From contig SKQI01000137.1 in assembly GCA_007119095.1 (NCBI GenBank), forward strand, positions 1-16,300: a stretch of DNA of 16,300 nt, written 5' to 3'. Below, one piece after another: positions 13,783-16,300 of this stretch. Origin of the DNA: Wenzhouxiangella sp. GTDB lineage: Bacteria; Pseudomonadota; Gammaproteobacteria; Xanthomonadales; Wenzhouxiangellaceae. The number at the start of each line of letters is the position of its first letter. Within the stretch, counting starts at the first letter, position 1. The position numbers and the translations under genes are program-made. Under the pieces are notes generated by a model. It saw nothing but the letters and a program-made list of their open reading frames with translations, ran no database searches and was not told the DNA's origin.

Positions 13783-13795
13783 GGTGCATTGCACC
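13783..13795. promoter_or_regulatory. perfect palindrome in the leader of the CRP/Clp-like gene
   Basis: GGTGCA-T-TGCACC is a perfect 6-bp inverted repeat around one base, just downstream of the predicted start of transcription. It could be an operator, or a hairpin only if its loop were larger. It does not match the TGTGA-N6-TCACA CRP site. Confidence 0.4.
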
Positions 13796-13828
13796 GTGGC
13801 TTCACACGACAAGCAGACGATCAAGCCC

Positions 13829-14497
13829 ATGCGAGATTTCCAGTTCTATCCGGTCGACAGGGAGGCCATGGACCGCTTCCTCGGCATCTGCCGACGCCAG
13901 CATTTCAAGGCAAAGACCACCGTAATGCGGCCCGGCGATGAAGGCCAATCGCTGCTATACGTGATTGAAGGTTCGCTTTCGGTCTCCACGGAAGGCGATG
14001 ATGGACGCGAACTGATCCTCAGCTACCTGAACCCGGGCGACTTTCTCGGCGAAATGGGTCTGTTCATGAAACCCCGGGAACGGGAAGTTCTGGTCAGAAC
14101 GCGCAGCAAATGTGAGCTGGCAGAGGTGTCCTACAACCGCCTGCGCGAAGCACTGGACAACGAGCTGTCCGACTGCGCCGTCGAAATTCTGACCGCCATC
14201 GGCTCAAAGCTGTCCCAACGCCTACTCCAGGCAAGGCGGAAGGTTTTTCACCTGGCCTTCCTCGATACCCAGGGACGCATTGCCAAGGCCTTGATCGACC
14301 TCTGTAGCGAGCCCGATGCCATCTCACACCCCGAAGGCACCCAGATCAAGATTACCCGGCAGGAACTCAGTCGCATTGTCGGCTGCTCAAGAGAAATGGC
14401 AGGCAGGGTAATGAAGTCGCTGGAGGAGGATGGCATGCTGCGCGCTTCCGGCAAAACCGTTGTCGTACTGGGCCGCTACAAGGGCGCAAGCGAGTAA
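13829..14497 (+). CDS. CRP/Clp-family transcriptional regulator
   Basis: A 222-residue global regulator of the CRP-Vfr-Clp branch. Residues 1-115 form the nucleotide-binding beta-roll (LSYLNPGDFLGEMGLF at 64-79), then the long dimerisation helix. The C-terminal winged helix contains ITRQELSRIVGCSREMAGRVMKSLEE (175-200). The recognition residues of E. coli CRP (R180, E181, R185) are kept as R188, E189 and R193, so the target is probably TGTGA-N6-TCACA-like. In the pocket E75 and R85 match CRP E72 and R82, but S83, T127 and S128 are replaced by E86, A135 and R136. The Glu is the Clp-type residue, so c-di-GMP rather than cAMP may be the signal; that is inference. The ATG at 13829 aligns with CRP; GTG codons at 13784 and 13796 follow AGAGGGG and are alternatives. 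Divergent from speD. Confidence 0.9.
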   Translation: MRDFQFYPVDREAMDRFLGICRRQHFKAKTTVMRPGDEGQSLLYVIEGSLSVSTEGDDGRELILSYLNPGDFLGEMGLFMKPREREVLVRTRSKCELAEVSYNRLREALDNELSDCAVEILTAIGSKLSQRLLQARRKVFHLAFLDTQGRIAKALIDLCSEPDAISHPEGTQIKITRQELSRIVGCSREMAGRVMKSLEEDGMLRASGKTVVVLGRYKGASE

Positions 14498-14504
14498 GGG
14501 CTGA

Positions 14505-16217
14505 TCAGGAGTTGGGCCCGGGAAAACGCGTTACCTTGCCGAATGAGGCCGTGGCCGCATCCTTCTGTGAGGTATCTTCCATCTCACGGGTCTGCTCCAT
14601 GTCGTCCTCGACATCTTCAAATTCCGGCATGCGCGGTGGCGGACCAGTCATTTCGCGCACACCGTGGCGCTCCTGCAAGCGCATTGCCATGTCGTTGAAG
14701 CGACGATAAAGCGAGCCAAATTCGTCACGACGGTCGGCTTCCAGCCGAAAATCGAAGTTTCCCTTGCCGATCTGGCGCAAGCCCCAGGTCAGGCGCTCGA
14801 GTGAATTGCGCTGCTGACGTGCCATCAAGGCCATGGCAACGATGATCACGAACAAGGCAACGAGAAACACCACGGCCATCATGGTCAAGGTGCCGCGCGC
14901 GGCAACCGAAAGACCCGAGCCATCCAAGCCCAGGTGGATTTCACCAATCCTGCGTGCCTGGAACCGCACCGGCACCTGAAACTCGAGATCGCCGCTACCG
15001 GCCTGGAGGATTCGGATAGTCGGCTCTTCACGCCTGACAACAGCGGACTCCAATTGCGGCGCCATTTCATCCTGCAGGAACAGGTTGGTACTGGATTTGA
15101 TCGCCCCATTGCGATCGACGACATGCAGATACAACACCTGGGGGTTGGCGGCAAAATCCGCCACCAGGGTACCCAATGCCGTGCTGTCGTCCATCAGCAG
15201 CGGCTCGGCGACTTCCCTGGCAACCACGCTGGCCAGACCTTCTCCGAAACCGAACGTTGTAGCAATCATGGCCTCGTTCTGGCTTCGATACACATAGCCC
15301 AGACCCAGCACCAGGACCAGGGCGACCAGGCCGCCCGCCAGTGCGGGCCAGCGCCAGGGCAAACCGCCGTACTTGCTCGCCGACAAGGCGCCCCGAGCCA
15401 TCCGGGCGCGCAGATCCTGAAGCTCTTCCAGCACCTCTGCCGCAGAATCATGACGCGCCGCCGGGCTCTTCGACAGCAGCCGCATGGTCAGCTCGACCAG
15501 CTCCCTGGGCGTATTCTCATGAAAGGGCTGCAGGGGCGGTGGCGGTTGATTCAGAACGCTGTTGACCTGCTCGTTGATGGCTGCTTCGTCAAAGGGTAGC
15601 CGTCCGGACAAGAGTCGATACAGCACCACACCCAAGGCATACAGATCGCAGCGCGCATCGACCGCCTCGCCAAGCATCTGCTCAGGCGCCATGTAAGCCG
15701 GTGTACCGACGACGGTACCGCCCTCGGAAGCAGATTTTTCGCGCCGGCCTTCGATACCGGCAATGCCGAAATCCAGCAGTTTGGCGATACCGCTGGCCGC
15801 ATCGAAATGTACATTGGCCGGCTTGACATCGCGGTGAATAACGCCCCGCTCATGGGCATAGCTCAAGGCACTGCACAGCTGAATGGCCAAATCGATGACG
15901 GCATCAGGCTTCGGCGGCTGATCACTTTCCAGGCGATCAGCCAGGGTCGCTCCTTCCAGCACCTCCATCGCCAGGTAGGGCATGCCATCCACCTGGCCGA
16001 CATCGAACACCGTGACAATGTTGGGGTGGTTCAGCCCTCCAGCCGCCCGTGCTTCGCGAAGAAAACGCTGACGGGAATTGACGTTGCGCGCAAATTGTTC
16101 GCGCAAGACTTTGATCGCGATGTAGCGGTCGATCCGAGGATCAAACCCCTTGTACACGATCGACATCGTGCCGCGCCCAAGCTCGGTCTCGATCTGATAG
16201 CGACCCAGGCGTTCCAA
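14505..16217 (-). CDS. transmembrane Ser/Thr protein kinase with extracytoplasmic sensor and HAMP domain
   Basis: A 570-residue sensor kinase. Residues 7-265 form a PknB-type kinase with all key motifs: Gly-rich loop LGRGTMSIVYKG (13-24), K36 in AIKV, catalytic HRDVKPAN (128-135), DFG (149-151) and APE (177-179), with threonines T168 and T172 in the activation loop. TM1 is at about 292-310, followed by a roughly 130-residue periplasmic Cache/PAS-like domain (VLYLHVVDRNGAIKSSTN). TM2 is at 443-466 and a HAMP domain at about 467-520. The tail is acidic and ends without any output domain. It should phosphorylate cytoplasmic proteins in response to a periplasmic cue. The TTG start at 16217 is preceded by GGGAG at 6 nt and keeps the conserved MERLGRYQIETELG start. 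It is convergent with the CRP-like gene (7 nt apart). Confidence 0.9.
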   Translation of the reverse strand: MERLGRYQIETELGRGTMSIVYKGFDPRIDRYIAIKVLREQFARNVNSRQRFLREARAAGGLNHPNIVTVFDVGQVDGMPYLAMEVLEGATLADRLESDQPPKPDAVIDLAIQLCSALSYAHERGVIHRDVKPANVHFDAASGIAKLLDFGIAGIEGRREKSASEGGTVVGTPAYMAPEQMLGEAVDARCDLYALGVVLYRLLSGRLPFDEAAINEQVNSVLNQPPPPLQPFHENTPRELVELTMRLLSKSPAARHDSAAEVLEELQDLRARMARGALSASKYGGLPWRWPALAGGLVALVLVLGLGYVYRSQNEAMIATTFGFGEGLASVVAREVAEPLLMDDSTALGTLVADFAANPQVLYLHVVDRNGAIKSSTNLFLQDEMAPQLESAVVRREEPTIRILQAGSGDLEFQVPVRFQARRIGEIHLGLDGSGLSVAARGTLTMMAVVFLVALFVIIVAMALMARQQRNSLERLTWGLRQIGKGNFDFRLEADRRDEFGSLYRRFNDMAMRLQERHGVREMTGPPPRMPEFEDVEDDMEQTREMEDTSQKDAATASFGKVTRFPGPNS

Positions 16218-16218
16218 C

Positions 16219-16300
16219 TCAAGCTCCCGTGGGCAGCCGACAACCCGGTTTGCGACAATCGGGCGCGCGAAGCAGATCGTACATCAGCGCACCATCATGA
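16219..16300 (-). CDS. possible C-terminal end of an upstream gene (partial)
   Basis: An open frame of 26 codons runs from the window edge to a TGA at 16221-16219, ending in DCRKPGCRLPTGA. Only one base separates it from the TTG start of the kinase gene, whose ribosome binding site lies inside it, as expected in an operon. At this G+C content 26 open codons can arise by chance and no family is recognised, so the call is tentative. Confidence 0.3.
   Translation of the reverse strand, partial: HDGALMYDLLRAPDCRKPGCRLPTGA

Noticed and set aside
13795..13808. CGTG-N6-CACG as a CRP/Clp operator
   Set aside because: The CRP site needs GTG and CAC separated by 8 nt (GTGA-N6-TCAC); here the gap is 6 and the A/T positions do not match.

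Overview
The window is about 62% G+C and tightly packed. It reads as the chromosome of a gamma-proteobacterium. queD, yheS and speD are of the E. coli type, and a CRP-family regulator whose nucleotide pocket resembles Xanthomonas Clp lies divergent to speD. That combination, with several TTG/GTG starts, suggests a Xanthomonadales or Chromatiales-like lineage. The genus is not proven by the sequence. I see no rRNA, tRNA, CRISPR array, transposase or phage gene.

Layout. Positions 1-2266 hold two divergent SAM-dependent methyltransferases; the second has an extra beta-rich N-terminal domain. Positions 2277-2849 (minus) encode an orphan protein with a small ACT-like domain, a long acidic linker and an arginine tail. 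It is divergent from queD (3000-3374), a queuosine biosynthesis gene that may be read from a leaderless mRNA. After queD comes a hairpin of 9-bp repeats, then a minus-strand pair: a divergent SDF/DAACS-type symporter (3549-4718) preceded by a YgjP-like zinc metallopeptidase (4786-5484). yheS (5551-7452) is an ABC-F ribosome-associated ATPase; its 3' end overlaps that of a convergent lipoprotein gene (7377-8012).

Positions 8154-12841 hold the largest unit: an Mre11/SbcD-like nuclease and an 1144-residue SMC/Rad50-like ATPase (YhaO/YhaN type) joined by an ATGA overlap. The ATPase has a transmembrane hairpin inside its coiled coil and a roughly 200-residue C-terminal extension of unknown role. 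It is the best candidate here for a little-described system, probably a membrane-tethered DNA end-processing complex.

Positions 12867-14497 hold speD (minus) and the CRP/Clp-like regulator (plus), sharing a 122-nt region with a promoter, a palindrome and a small upstream ORF in front of speD. Positions 14505-16217 (minus) encode a Ser/Thr kinase fused to a membrane sensor and a terminal HAMP domain. The tail of a further minus-strand ORF may run off the right edge.

Functionally most genes are housekeeping (tRNA modification, translation, polyamines, DNA repair) or regulatory (Clp-like factor, sensor kinase). There is no obvious genomic island. Start codons were moved inward from the longest ORF where a ribosome binding site, a promoter or family alignment supported it; each case is stated.
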